This document shows positions 36,701-48,645 of a stretch of DNA of 64,000 nucleotides, piece by piece. Within the stretch, counting starts at the first letter, position 1. The number at the start of each line of letters is the position of its first letter. The notes under the pieces are model-generated. The model saw nothing but the letters and a program-made list of their open reading frames with translations. It was not told the origin of the DNA and ran no database searches. The position numbers and the translations under genes are program-made. Source of the stretch: Brachypterus glaber. Taxonomy: Eukaryota > Arthropoda > Insecta > Coleoptera > Kateretidae. The stretch lies in assembly GCA_958510825.1 (NCBI GenBank), contig OY294047.1, positions 434,001 to 498,000 of the forward strand. The letters are read 5' to 3'.

Positions 36701-37493
36701 CACAAAAGTACTACATTTTATGGTTGCGGACCTATAATCTGATAAGAATAATCTTTATCTAGATACACAGATAGATATATAATTTATTCATCTCGTTGCC
36801 ACACGCTAATCTTGAATACAAATTAAGTTTTAGTGACTTGCCAACGCAAACCAACAGTTAATCCTGCTAATAGGAGGTAGAATCTGAGGTGCTCGGTTTC
36901 GGAAGATAATGGACTTTTTTCCTTAGAAATTACATTGGATAGACAAGTCACAAAACAAAATAAGTAAAATACATTAATTGTAAAAATTGCAAACATATTG
37001 AAACCACACTTTAGGTAGATTACCCTTTCTAGTCGTTTTTTTCCAGTTTACCTACAAGCTACTAGAACTTAACAATCGATATTATACATATAATAACATA
37101 TTATACATATCTATAAAAACTAAGTACTGTAATACATGTTCTAAGTAATAACGATAAAATAAGATATGTGGTTTTTCAAAAGAATTTAGTATTTATTGAA
37201 ATTACTGTTTTCATATGGTTAATTAATATGTTTTTTCCAGATCCTCCAGATACGTGGGAATCTTTAAAAAGTAAGTAGAATTCCATCAACGTTGATACGC
37301 ACGACTATAAAATAATTACATTTTTAAACCATGAAAAATTATGAATGCAATGTGTATTATAAATATAACATAATTCCATTTTACTGTAATCCTTTTAATT
37401 CAACGAAATTTTTAGAATAATCTATTTTTTTAATAATTTTAATTATTTAAAAGTCTAAACTCACTAAGAATTTGATGAACTGTCAGAATCATA

Positions 37494-37652
37494 CATGGGC
37501 GGATTTAGGGGGGGGGGGCATGGGGGCCATGCCCCCCCCCCAGCGAGATATATTAGCATAGAAATACCTTCAAAATTATATTTTTGGCCAAAGCGCAATT
37601 TTTTTCCTTATGGATGCCCCCCCCCCTTAAAGTGAAATAAATCCGCCCCTGG
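37494..37652. mobile_element. hAT-type MITE with perfect 8-bp target duplication
   Basis: The ends CATGGGCGGATTTA and TAAATCCGCCCCTG are inverted with one mismatch. GAATCATA flanks both sides (37486-37493 and 37653-37660). An 8-bp duplication with a CAGGGGCGGA-like terminus is the hAT signature. The interior carries long G and C runs and no coding sequence. Confidence 0.82.
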
Positions 37653-37710
37653 AATCATATGACACATTTCATTTCATTGGTTAAATTCAATTGAATCCTA
37701 AATCAGCCTT

Positions 37711-37868
37711 TAGGGAACGTTCAAGTATTACGTAACGCAAATTTTGATCATTTTGGACCCCCACCCCCCCCTGTAACGCAATTTTCCTATTCCATTAACA
37801 TAGGCGTAACACCAAAATGACCCCACCCCCCCCCCTAGGAGCGTTACGTAATACTTGAACGTTTCCTT
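37711..37868 (+). mobile_element. MITE with GGGAACGTTCAAGTATTACG ends, copy 3
   Basis: Complete copy, both arms intact; closely matches 7914-8069 and 48491-48645 across the arms and the ATTTTCCTATNCCATTAACA core. Confidence 0.8.
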
Positions 37869-38213
37869 ACAATACAAAATATTAGGCTTTTTAGTTGATA
37901 ATTTCTATAATAAGCGGCTTTGTTCTGAACGAATGAGTGAAGAGAGACTGAGAGAGAATTAACGCCCAGCCTAAACCCCTTGACCTAGAAACTTGAAATT
38001 TGGATAGTTTGTTTCTTTTAAGATGTAAGCACCCACTAAGAAGCGATTTTTCAAAATTGAACCCTTAAGGGGGTGAAACGGGGGTTGAAAGTTTTTTTTT
38101 TAAAGTGTGCGTATCTCAGCGCCCCAACTCGGAACTACAAACTAGGGTAAAGTAGTAATCTCTTTAACATTTAACTACAAATCACTATAAACTTATGCCA
38201 AATTAATTCGATA

Positions 38214-38330
38214 CTAAGTACTGACACTGACAAATAAAACTGTCTGATTTAAAAAGCAAAGCGCTTTTTTCCACAGTTGCCAAGCCGCAGTTAAGCGACG
38301 TTGCCGATTGGCATTAAAATTGGTGTGAAT
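38214..38330 (+). repeat. Dispersed repeat (GCGCTTTTTTCCACAGTTGC), copy 1
   Basis: ACTGACACTGACAAATAAAA ... CGACGTTGCCGATTGGCATT matches 62321-62425. Confidence 0.65.
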
Positions 38331-40149
38331 GTGTTTGGCCTTTTGTCAAAAGCCACAGTATTTTATTTAACCCTATCATCGATGATGATGATGCATCACG
38401 CTTGGGAAATTCTATGCTTTAAGAATTTTCCTTTCATGCAACATCCAAGTCTAGGAATCTAAGGAGCAGTCGTCTGTAACGTAATGTTAATAAAAATTGT
38501 CTAACCCAGATATTTAATATATTATTAATTTGCAATTTGATATAAACTAATGATCGTAGGAGCCTCATTTTAATGATTACTTTGGTTCAAGTGCAAAGTT
38601 AACTGATACATAACGAACCTAGTAATTGGGTAACTAGAATTAAAAACATGGATTTATTTGAGTACTGATGCTAGGAATGAGCCTTGTTTGCCAGTTACAG
38701 GTTATAACCTTCTATATATATCTTCAATAGAAGATACAGTGCGATCCAAAGTCATCCCTCTCAACGTTTGAACAAGTTGAGATATCGAATTCAAATTTGA
38801 AACACGTAAACAAGACAACTTAAACTTTTGGCATACATTCGATATTTGTAGCTTTTAAAATGTGGTCAGGGGGCATAGGGGGGATTTGTTTTATGGAAAA
38901 GGGGGTCTTGTGATACAACATTTAGGACTTTTCCAATTTCCAAGTTCTTCTTCAATAACCTTTCCTTTAAATTAAAAGCAATTTTTTCTTGTGTTTTTTT
39001 TGACTAAAAGCATTTCAAAGAAATAAAAAGGATTAATCTTGTAAGATAATGACGTTACGCGCTTTTAATTAGGCATTTGTTGAACTAATTGTAATTATTA
39101 ATTAGTACCACGTATATCTTTGCACTAAAAAAAAGACACAAGTAGAACGTCGTTCTAAAGGTTTCAGATAAGAAATAACAGAAAACCGATAAAATCTAAA
39201 TGATTTTAATTAAAACAGTATAAACTTCGTATACCATCTGGCTTTCTTACTAGGTATCTAAATTTTTGATACTCAGAAGAGAAAACGAAAAATTAAAAGT
39301 CTTTGTAAATGTCCAGAAATAACTTAAAAATAAATGAATTTTGGCTTTGTATGGCTTAGATATCCCACTGGGCAGTTTCCTGGTTACCTAGCGGAGCAGT
39401 TGCACTGATTTCCTTAGTCATTTTATCCTGTAGTGCCCAGTTAAACAATAATTATAGATAATAAAATAATAATTTCTTTTAATAATTAATGTTTTTAAAC
39501 ATGATAACCGCTGTAAAATATATTAATAAAATCCGTTAAAAGAAATACTTTTGATAGGCAATAAAATAGACTTTTTCTTTTATTTCCTTACATTTAAGAC
39601 GTGTTTGGAATGTCCGAGATTAGTGACTAACAATTTATTAATACTAAACTTATTAAGAATTAAACAAATGAAATAAAATCACTAGATATTTGAAATTAAG
39701 ACATGCAATTTGGACCACAGGTGTTTTGGCATGTATAAATTCTTTAGTCCAAATTCCAAGTATCTATGTCAATGCGTTCTTAAAATATCGTAGTATAAAG
39801 TTTATTTTCAAAATTGCATGTTAAAAAACTTGGTTTTATTGGGGGTATAAGTAGGTATTACTTGATCAATAACGCCATACTGCCAACCAAGGCCATTCTT
39901 GCTTAGTTACACATTTAATATTATAAATATAGTGTTAAGGTAGCTTAGTGTGCCATACCGTTAGTATTTTAAAGATACTATCTCATGTAAGAGGCCACGA
40001 TGTGACCTCAACCTGAGTTAGACTATGTATAGCAAAGTATGCAATAGTTGCACCTTTGGCTGGTACTTATATCTTCTCAGGGCGTTTTTAGCTTTGATAA
40101 AAATACCAAAAAATAAATGAAAAAAACCTAATTTGTAGGGTTATAGAGC
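38331..40149. other. Non-coding stretch
   Basis: A GATGATGATGATGCATCA run near 38380 and a worn GCGTTCTTAAAATATCGTAG trace near 39775. No gene. Confidence 0.5.
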
Positions 40150-40629
40150 AAATAACTAACGATACAATAAAAATTGGGCAATGGAACATTGAATTAGTTG
40201 ACCAATTTTCATATTTGGGAAATATTATTACATAAAACATGGTCTAGCCTTTTCGATTGATAAGCGGCCGGTATTACGCGATGCTACCTTGCGTTAAACA
40301 TGTGCTCATCCGTTTACGAGGCCTCATTACAACCAACGATTCTAAATACGTAAGAGATGGTAGAGAAAACAGTAAAGGAAAAAATAACCGAACAGTTACA
40401 GTGCTCAATATTAGGAAAAGGCTATTAAAAACCTTCGTCTGGAGTATCGCTTGGTACGATTGCGCAAATTGGATAACAGGGATAACAGATAATAAAAAAT
40501 AAGTCACTTAGTATGTGGTGCTATGGCAGAGTGTTAAAAATAAAGTGGTCAGATAAAGTTGCAAATGAGTGTGTATTTGAGAGAACTGGGAAAAAGCGTC
40601 TCATGGGAAAAGAAGAAAGGCTGAAATAG
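40150..40629 (+). pseudogene. RTE-like LINE, C-terminal reverse-transcriptase fragment
   Basis: Blocks in order: IGQWNIELVDQFSYLGNIIT, ISGRYYAMLP, KRLLKTFVWSIAWYDCANWI and, after a one-base frameshift, SLSMWCYGRVLKIKWSDKVA then NECVFERTGKK. The FxYLGxxIT, KTFVWSIALYGCETW-like and MWCYRRxLKIxWTDKVTNE-like motifs match the region downstream of the YADD core in RTE-group LINEs. The open frame at 40257-40502 is only a piece of this. Stops and shifts make it non-functional. Confidence 0.65.
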
Positions 40630-40720
40630 TGGGCATACTAATGTATATACAAAACATATAATATATATTGTACATTCTGTAGAATATACATAGTTTATTA
40701 TACAAGCAATATTGAACCGT

Positions 40721-40780
40721 GACTCAACAGCATTAATATATCACTTTAAGCTAAATCAAAAGCACATAAATATTTATTGG
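40721..40780 (+). repeat. Direct repeat, left copy
   Basis: CTCAACAGCATTAATATATC ... AATCAAAAGCACATAAATAT is repeated at 41847-41903 with few differences, about 1.1 kb away. Confidence 0.7.
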
Positions 40781-41628
40781 GAGGTTCCACAAAACCATAC
40801 CGCTACTAAAGGAAAATTGATAAAAGTTTAAGCATAATGTAATTTATTGGACTCGATGTTTTCAATACAAATAAGATGATTTCAGCGAAAAACAATTTCT
40901 GGAAATCTCTCTTTCGATATTTCGGACTGATTTGTGACCACGAGACCACCACAAAAACGCTTTGGAATAAAGACTTCAAATTTGGAACATAGATTTTTTA
41001 TCCAAAGTTTCAGGCTAAGGTGATATTTGAAATCGGGACAAGGTATATTTTTTTTTTTTTGAAGAATGTTGAAAAGAACTTTAAACTGTTTTTAATGAAC
41101 ATTGGGGAAAGTATTATTTTATTGGCGGCAATATTAATAATAGTAGATTACAGGTCGTCTCGGAAAATAGTACTTTTCCGAGACCTTTTATCGGTCGAGG
41201 AAAATAACCATTTTCCGGGAGCAGGTCTCTATTTTATTCGCAACTGTTTTTATTTAAAAATAAAGGACTAATTTTTTTGAAACCTAGTCGTTTGAATTCA
41301 AATGAAGAAAATAATACTATAATACTTAGTTTTTTAGTTCTCTTCATATTTACCACAAATATTGTTTTCCTGCATTTCACAAAACAAGCACAATCATATA
41401 AAACTGAAGTTCCACATAGGCGTAACCCAAATAAACAACCACAAAAACATTTGTTAATAGCTCACAAGTCACCGTTTATTTATTATCCTTCTTAGTCTCA
41501 AAAGTAAAAAACATTGACTAAAACTGTACATTTAAGTTTTTTAAACGAAATGAATCAGATTATATTCGTGTTTATCATGACAGCAGTTGAGCCATCTTGC
41601 TTCAAGCATTAATAATGATATTTTAATC

Positions 41629-41646
41629 GGTGGCGCCATCTAGCGG
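41629..41646 (-). promoter_or_regulatory. CTCF-like motif candidate, strong
   Basis: On the minus strand CCGCTAGATGGCGCCACC fits the general CTCF consensus CCASYAGRKGGCRSY with a single mismatch at the third base. The binding claim is inference. Confidence 0.4.
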
Positions 41647-41846
41647 AAATTAATGATTTAAATTGCAGACCAGTAATAATTAGTTTACTGGTCTCTATTT
41701 TTCATTACAGGTCAGGTCCAGGTGTGGAAAACAGTGGGACAAGAAATCACGTACTGCCCAAACTTTATTAATACATGTTGCGAATAAAATAATAAAAAAT
41801 AGTGTGGCAGCTGTATCATAGTAGTAGGTTACTGTGGAATTACCCT

Positions 41847-41903
41847 CAACAGCATTAATATATCACTTAAAGCTTAAATCAAAAGCACATAAATATTTAA
41901 TGT
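41847..41903 (+). repeat. Direct repeat, right copy
   Basis: Partner of 40721-40780. Confidence 0.7.
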
Positions 41904-42413
41904 ATATCTACAGATATAATTGAATAACATCAAGAACTTCAATGGCGGTTATGATCGCTTGATACTGATTTATACGGACCAGACTTTAAGTATTCATTTA
42001 CCGAGGGCTTGCAAAATTTTCTGATTTAAAGTGTAATAAAGCGTCAAGAAAATGTAAAAATGTGGGATAAAATCTCAGTTTGTGACTATTTATCTTTTTA
42101 TATGTAAACGGTTTAAACCTTATAAGTCGGACTTTTAGTTTCAAAAAATTATTTTACCAAACGATTTGTATTTTGTCAAACATTGGAGTGAGAAAATCCA
42201 TATTCGTTGGCGATATTTCGCTTATTATTTATCATAGGATAAAAATTCCTGCATATATATATATATATATTTTTTAATTTTCTACAAAAATATGTGTAAT
42301 CATTTTTGTTGTAGTGCCCTTTGTTTCCAAGATATAGCCATTTAAACTTTTTTATTATATTATTATACCAGTATTTTCCCAATAGTTATTGTTAGTCACA
42401 ATTAGTATTGTAA

Positions 42414-42480
42414 AGTGTGGCGCGCTCTCACCAAAATTGTAAATAATTTTTATTATTTGCAATTTTGGCGAAGGCGAGAA
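42414..42480. repeat. Hairpin carrying the SINE core motif TTTGGCGAAGGCG without a tRNA head
   Basis: CACCAAAATTGTAAATAA pairs with TTATTTGCAATTTTGGCG. The TTTGGCGAAGGCG core equals the one in the three SINE copies. A related headless block lies at 58920-59060. Confidence 0.55.
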
Positions 42481-42929
42481 TATTACCACTTTTTTTATAA
42501 CTTTTCTTCCTAATGACTGATACCATCGATTTTATCGATTTAATTTAAATATACTTTTTTGTCTATACTTCAAAGTATACTCGTTCATTTTTTAAAGAAA
42601 AATCCTTCTCGAATAAGCGAAAATACTTTCTCATAAAAATAAGTTAGGTCCAGAAATAATTTCTAATATTTTGGGGGAGGAGTCATGAAAAGTTTTATGG
42701 TTTGGATGTAACCATAAATCTATGGTTATTAGGGTGGGGGGTAGTAGCTATCTACACGCACTTAGACCACTTAGCTGGGCCCATTGTACTACCTCTATGT
42801 GGCCGCAACATACTAGCCTCTCAGCCATCCAATTCTTTGGATATATCTAAGAAGGTGTCTGGGAGTGATATAATAAAATGTTTTGTATATATTTTACCTT
42901 TTAGGTGGTTTTTAAATATTTCTTCTATT

Positions 42930-43345
42930 GTCAAGAAAAAAAGTTATGTCCAGAAACTATTTTATACATTTTGGGGAGGGAGGGTCCTCGAAAACAATGT
43001 TATTATTTTTTTTTGTGTATTTTTTTGCCTTTTAGGTGGTTTTTAAATTTTTTTTCTATTGAAGTAATAAAAAAAATACTACCAAAACAAAAATTTAACC
43101 CCCTTTTTACCCCTCTCCCCTTAACCGATTTTGCTGAAATACCAAATTGTTTAGAACAATATAAAAATACATCTGCATACCAAATTTTAAGTCTTTAGCT
43201 CAAAGCGTTCTTAAGTTATCGTGGACAAAGACAGACAGATAGACAGACCGAAAAAAGACGGACAGACATGATTATTGTTGTTGCTTATTTTTATTTTTCT
43301 CGACGTATCAAAAATAAGATGATTTAGGCAAAAAAAAATCCATCA
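42930..43345 (+). repeat. Dispersed repeat ending in a GACAGACAG run, copy 1
   Basis: Order: ATTTTGGGGAGGGAGG, TTTTAGGTGGTTTTTAAA, AAATTTAACCCCCTTTTTAC, ACATCTGCATACCAAATTTT, TTCTTAAGTTATCGTGGACA, then GACAGACAG units and TTTTTCTCGACGT. Same order at 47590-47950. Non-coding. Confidence 0.65.
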
Positions 43346-43860
43346 CAATACTTACTTTATTAGAAAGTAAAAAACGCCTTGGGTTTTAGCTTGAAAATTA
43401 ATGATATTTTGAATAGAGAAAAAATGTTAGAAAAAATTTTGATAAATGCTCTTTTCAAAATGACCGATTCAAACAGTTTGATAAATAGCGTGTTTGTCAG
43501 TCGTAAAGTCGCAGGAACTGCAGGAAAAATCATCGTACATCGCTATGTAATCTCTTGTGAAATCATTAATCGTCTTCTCAGCTCGATTCTTAAACACAGT
43601 CTTCTTGTCGATTAAAAGTTACCGGCAATTTACATGAGGCCCTGCAGACGTAATAGAAAAAAGATCATCATCTTTTCCTGAATTATCGGTTGCTGTAGAG
43701 GTTGCTGTAATAATTACTGAAAGAAACGTTTGAGAGTAATTAAATTAAAGTATTAACTACCAGTTCTGAGCAGAACATAATCGATGGCTAACTTCTAACC
43801 TTCTGGACTCGTATTTTTGTAAAATTTTCGGATTTTCTAGGTGTCAATTTACAAAATTTG

Positions 43861-43925
43861 TAAATGATCATTTACAAATTAAATTAATTGCATTGATTAA
43901 AGATTATGATCTTTAATCAATGCAG
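43861..43925. repeat. Two adjacent hairpins
   Basis: GTAAATGATCATTTAC is a perfect palindrome; GCATTGATTAAAGAT / ATCTTTAATCAATGC forms a 15-bp stem with a four-base loop at 43890-43923. Confidence 0.75.
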
Positions 43926-44019
43926 TTATCTTAAAATCTATACACCGTGTTTGCATTCTTTTGGACACAAATAAAGGGGGTGATACTACATCACAAAACA
44001 TGAAAAACCAACAAAGCAA

Positions 44020-44104
44020 GATATGTCCCCTAAGGGAGCTACGGCCCTTCGAAGATGGGTGTATTAAACGGGGAACAAAAACGCACCAATACCATTTTAA
44101 TGCT
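44020..44104 (-). repeat. Fragment of the CAGGGTGATCC element
   Basis: TCCCCTAAGGGAGCTACGGC ... GGGAACAAAAACGCACCAAT ... ATTTTAATGC is the complement of 51863-51945 inside the 51304-52034 element. Confidence 0.65.
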
Positions 44105-44270
44105 AAATACAAATATTTTTTTTTAACAAAAATTATTTATATTTACCTTCTAGCTATTGAGTATATTTTTCAACAGGCAAGCTTATATTTAGGCCCGCAC
44201 ACTGGCGGATTTGGCCAGATTCATGGCCAAAAGTCTAAATAAACTAGCTTCTACCTAAAAACTTGTAAAT

Positions 44271-44490
44271 AAGTGTTTTCGAGGTCGCCATTTACGATTT
44301 CGATATCAAAATATTTTTTCGCAAAATGGCTGATTCAATATGGCGGCCATAATGTTAGATTTTTAACACAAGTTGGCATAGGGGGGTTTTGAGGTCGCTA
44401 ATTACGATTCAGCTATCAACATTAATTTAAGAAAAATGACCGATCCAATATGGCGGACATGTGTCAAATTTTTAAAATCCGCCACTAAAA
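44271..44490 (+). repeat. Two tandem 110-bp units
   Basis: GAGGTCGCCATTTACGATT and GAGGTCGCTAATTACGATT start 110 bp apart. Each unit ends in CAATATGGCGGCCAT or CAATATGGCGGACAT. A related shorter pair (TTTTTGAGGTCGG / TTTTTGAGGTTGC) lies at 1215-1305. Confidence 0.65.
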
Positions 44491-45444
44491 CAAAATTCGT
44501 TTCAGGGTCATTCCATCTAAATTTAAAATGTCAATAAATCAAATTTGAATAATATAATTTAATTAAAAATATATTTTATGAAATTTTTATTAACAAGAAC
44601 CGTTAGGTATTTACAATTAACACTAATCGAATGTTTAATAACAAATTATTATTATTAAATTATCAGCTTTTTATGATTTAATCAAGTTTTGTTAGAATTC
44701 CATGCAGTCGCCCTCGCCGCTGGATCCACGCCTGAATTTCGTATGGTTTGGACTTCCCAAACCAAAAAGGTTTTCATAGGATTCAGAAAAATTCAGATTC
44801 ATAGGAAGTGGTACCGTAAAGAGTTTTTCTTTATAAAAAAATACGATAAAAAATACTTTGGTACAGTGAAAAAACATGCATTTCGTGTAAACGTGTAAAA
44901 GTTTATATTTAATTTTTTTTATAAAATTAAATAATATTATTTTAAACAATAACTTTTTGATAAACATTCAACTCCAGTACGTAATACAGATTATTTTGTT
45001 GCGAGTATACCAAAAATTTGTTCTTCCCATATTAAACAGAAAATATTGTGAATGAATAAATGTATGTTGGTAAACCTGGTAAAGTAAAATACTATTACTA
45101 CTACTTGGTGTTACTATAATAGTATTATAATAATCGCACAGTAAAAATTCTTCCTATAATTCGGTCTTTAAAAAAATACACTCTTAGAGTATAAATTTTG
45201 ACATTAAATATAATTTTAATGGGCAAACAAAAAAATCCATAAAACGTGTGATTAAAATGGAACAATTGGTTATACAGCAACCGGTTCCCATGACAAATGG
45301 TGCCACGATTGCTGCAAAACGTGATATGGAATTTCTACTTTGATTTACGGCAAAATTGCTAATATTCCAGGTAATAATTGTTGATACTAAGACACGGTAT
45401 TTAGTAGATATAAAATCAATTTTTGTCAAGCTTGAAAAGTCATA

Positions 45445-46056
45445 AGGTCGATTCAGGCATAATTATCACTAACTACACTAAACTGAATTAATAAATTAAG
45501 AAATTAACAAAATTAAGAAACATAACCTCAAATTTTATAATAAATTTTCCGTGGTATGCAACAATAAGGTAACTGCTAAATAGATAATAGACATGTGTAA
45601 ATACGACTGAATAAGTAAAAAAAAACAATTATCTATTGTGTAGGACGATTATTACTATATTTGCAGTTGTTGGGTCTAAAAATCGTGTTTTAAAACCTAC
45701 TTATCTCCATAAGTACCTTTTATTTTTTATGTAACTACTGTGTTTTTCCTTAACCTGAAAATGTAGGAATTTTTAAAATACAGATGTGTCGCCATCTTCA
45801 TTTTTATTTTGATACTTGGATAACGATTGTTTATAAAATGTTGCACTAAAGTTTGTGTATTTCAGAAATTCTTTTTCTATGGTGTATTTTAAGATTCTAT
45901 TATTATTTTATGTTATATTTTTTCTTTTATCTTAATTGTTGCATACCACGGAAAATGTATTATAGAATTTAAGGTTATGTTTCTTAAGTTTGTTAATTTC
46001 TTAATTTCTTAATTCAGTTTAGTGTAGTTAGTGATAATTATGCCTGAATCGACCTA
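45445..46056. mobile_element. Foldback element with 115-bp arms
   Basis: AGGTCGATTCAGGCATAATT ... CCGTGGTATGCAACAATAAG at the left, with the complementary TTGTTGCATACCACGGAAAA ... AATTATGCCTGAATCGACCT at the right. Spacer of about 370 bp is AT-rich and non-coding. Confidence 0.8.
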
Positions 46057-46058
46057 TG

Positions 46059-46205
46059 GTAGTCTAAGAGCTGGTGACCATTTTTATTTCATTATTTCAT
46101 TAGTTATTTGCAAATTGCCAGGTCTTGAATCGGGTTCGTTTGGGTGCTAGAAGCTCCAGAGGTGGCAAAATACGAAAAATATATTTTTAACTTACCGAGT
46201 CAAAT
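46059..46205 (+). repeat. Solo arm of the GAGTTGGTGACC foldback element
   Basis: GTCTAAGAGCTGGTGACCAT through TATTTTTAACTTACCGAGTC matches the left arm of 23968-24650. It directly abuts the right end of the 45445-46056 foldback. Confidence 0.68.
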
Positions 46206-46827
46206 AAATTATTTATTTATTACATTAAAAAAAAACCTGGGCTATTCGTTTTTAAGTACCAATAAAGCTAAAAGTACACAGAGATGTGGGGCGGACCCAC
46301 CGGGGCCCTTATATTTTGCATAGAGGTGTGTCGTGGAGGGTTATTGGTTATTATTTCCCCACCATATTTTTAAATTCAGCTTATTTTGTTCGACATGTCT
46401 GTGTATTTTTAAATTAAGTTAAAATGTAAATTTTCACATAATACTATTATATGGTGTATTTTAAATTTGACCCAATTGAAAAAGATTGCATCTAAATGTC
46501 TGGCATGGTTCCAAATAATTTGCAAAAAGCACGATATAACGCTTAGAAATGGACATAATAGCTATAATTATGTCTACCTAAAAAGGACCTAGGGGCAGAT
46601 AGACGGGTTTTGATAGATTCCGATTTAAATATTTAAGAAATTACTACCCATTTTTAAATCAAACTTAATTTTTAATTTTTCATACCTAGTAGGTATTACC
46701 TACCACAGTTTATTTGGCTAAAATGTATAGCCTAAAAAATAGGGCAAAAAAATAGCGCAAACTCGGTTTACAAGAATGTTACAAGGCTAATATGTCAGAT
46801 TTAAATAAAATGTTTGATTTTTGATAT

Positions 46828-46876
46828 GGGAACGTTCAAGTATTACGTAACGCAAATTTTGATCATTTTGATCATA
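46828..46876 (+). repeat. Solo left arm of the AAGTATTACGTAACG MITE
   Basis: Left end plus CAAATTTTGATCATTTTGAT, then abrupt change into an AATTTTAATT minisatellite. Confidence 0.65.
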
Positions 46877-46920
46877 GGTAAAATTAATTTTAATTAATTT
46901 TAATTAATTTTAATTTTATA
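46877..46920 (+). repeat. 11-bp minisatellite AATTTTAATTA
   Basis: About four units of TTTTAATTAAT. Confidence 0.8.
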
Positions 46921-47589
46921 GATTTAATCTTTTAATAAATTTCTGATAAACGATCCGATAAGAAAAAACAAAAGGAAATGGTCCAAAATTACAGAAAAAG
47001 TGAAGAATTTGTGAAGTCAGTCTGACTGACTGACTTATTTTATAAACATCCTTATTTTTCCATCCGTCTTGAAAAGGTACCCGTTTCGTATTATTTCCAA
47101 TTATTTTTCTTTTCCTTTGAAAAAATAAATATTTGTTTTTTTTTTTATTTTTTTTTTGTGTAAACTGTAGTAAAAAGTTTTGTTTTGTAAGCAACAGTAT
47201 TTTATAACGGAATGATATAAAAGTAGTTTCTGCATGTTATGTCTTAAAACATTTAACCATTTAACCATCGTGTTAGTTTCAACTTGAATACATATATCCT
47301 ACAAGAAAATTATAGACTAGCTTTCTTGTATTTTTCATTTTATAAAATGTATACTTCTAGAAAAAGACGGTTTCAGTTTATATATGATTCACAATACTCA
47401 ATCCCTGTCAACTTTTTCATTTCCGTCTGCCACACTTTCTTGTAGCTTTTCAAAATATCAAGCCCTTTCCACAAGATATACTTTTGCCAAATTCTCTTCA
47501 ATTCGCTCTTGTGTTTAACTCTATCTGACTATTTTTTAAAATTCTCATTCCTATTCCTATCGAATAACTCTGTTATTCTAATGCGGTGC

Positions 47590-47950
47590 CCTCAAGTGAA
47601 AATTTATTTGAGAAAAATAATGTATTTTTTTTCTGTAATTTTATTTAGCGTTTGGGGGTTTATATATTTTTTCTATTGTAAATATTAAAAAAAACTACGA
47701 CCAAAACCAAAATTTAACCCTACTTTTACTCCCCATCTCCCCAGCGATCTTGCTCAAATACTACATGTCCAAGATAAAATAAAAATACATCTGCATACCA
47801 AATTTCAAGTCTCTAGCTCAATGCGTTCTTAAGTTATCGTGGATACCGGCAGACTTACAGATACACCGATAGATGGACAGACAGATGTTTTTTTTGTTTC
47901 TTATTTTGATTTTTCTTGACGTTTAAAAAAAAAACAAGATAATTTAGGCA
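47590..47950 (+). repeat. Dispersed repeat ending in a GACAGACAG run, copy 2
   Basis: Matches 42930-43345 in the AACCCTACTTTTACTCCCCA, CATACCAAATTTCAAGTCTC, GTTCTTAAGTTATCGTGGAT and ATGGACAGACAGATG blocks. Confidence 0.65.
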
Positions 47951-48490
47951 AAAAAAATGATTTTTTTTAGTCTAATGTTATAAAACTCATGTTTTAAAAA
48001 CATGAATTTAAAATAAAACTTAAGAAATCCCTAGCGCCGCAGGCAAAAACAATTATGATGGTCTAAAAATTTTAAACAGTGGTATAGTTTTAAAAGTGTT
48101 AATTAATTAAATCAAAGCTTTAGCGCGATTTTTTTTATAATTTTTACGTTTAAGTTTTATAGTCCTAAATAAAACCAAAACGTAAGAAAGCCCCAGCGCC
48201 ACAGGCGAAATTTTTTACGAATTTGAGTCTATAGACTATATATGGTCCATAAAAAAGTGCCTGCATATATGCTTGTTTTGGCGCCTTTATCGTTCTAAGG
48301 AGTACAGAATTTTTAGATTTTCGTATAGGATTATAGGATTTCGGGCCCCCCCTGGATACGCCCTTGCCTAACACGATTTCATATTACAATAATTTTGAAT
48401 CAAATCAAATAAATCCACTTGTCATACTCACAGGACATATCGACTTTTAACCTCCTATCTCAAAAAAATAAATTTTCGGTTCCTTGTACT

Positions 48491-48645
48491 AAGGGAACGT
48501 TCAAGTATTACGTAACGCAAATTTTGATCATTTTGGACCCCCACCCCCCTCTGTAACGCTATTTTCCTATACCATTAACATAGGCGTAACACTCCAAAAT
48601 GACCCGCACCCCCCTGGAGCGTTACGTAATACTTGAACTTTCTCT
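48491..48645 (+). mobile_element. MITE with GGGAACGTTCAAGTATTACG ends, copy 4
   Basis: Complete copy; right end slightly decayed (TTGAACTTTCTC instead of TTGAACGTTCCC). Confidence 0.8.

Noticed and set aside
40721..41903. LTR retrotransposon bounded by direct repeats
   Set aside because: The repeats are only about 56 bp, lack TG...CA ends, and no gag, protease or integrase motif lies between them.
42702..43046. Open frame of 114 codons
   Set aside because: Its 3' half runs into a dispersed repeat; the 5' half, though GC-richer, shows no known motif.
43379..43615. Open frame of 78 codons with protein-like composition
   Set aside because: No motif, no splice support, and it follows a dispersed repeat; composition alone is not enough.
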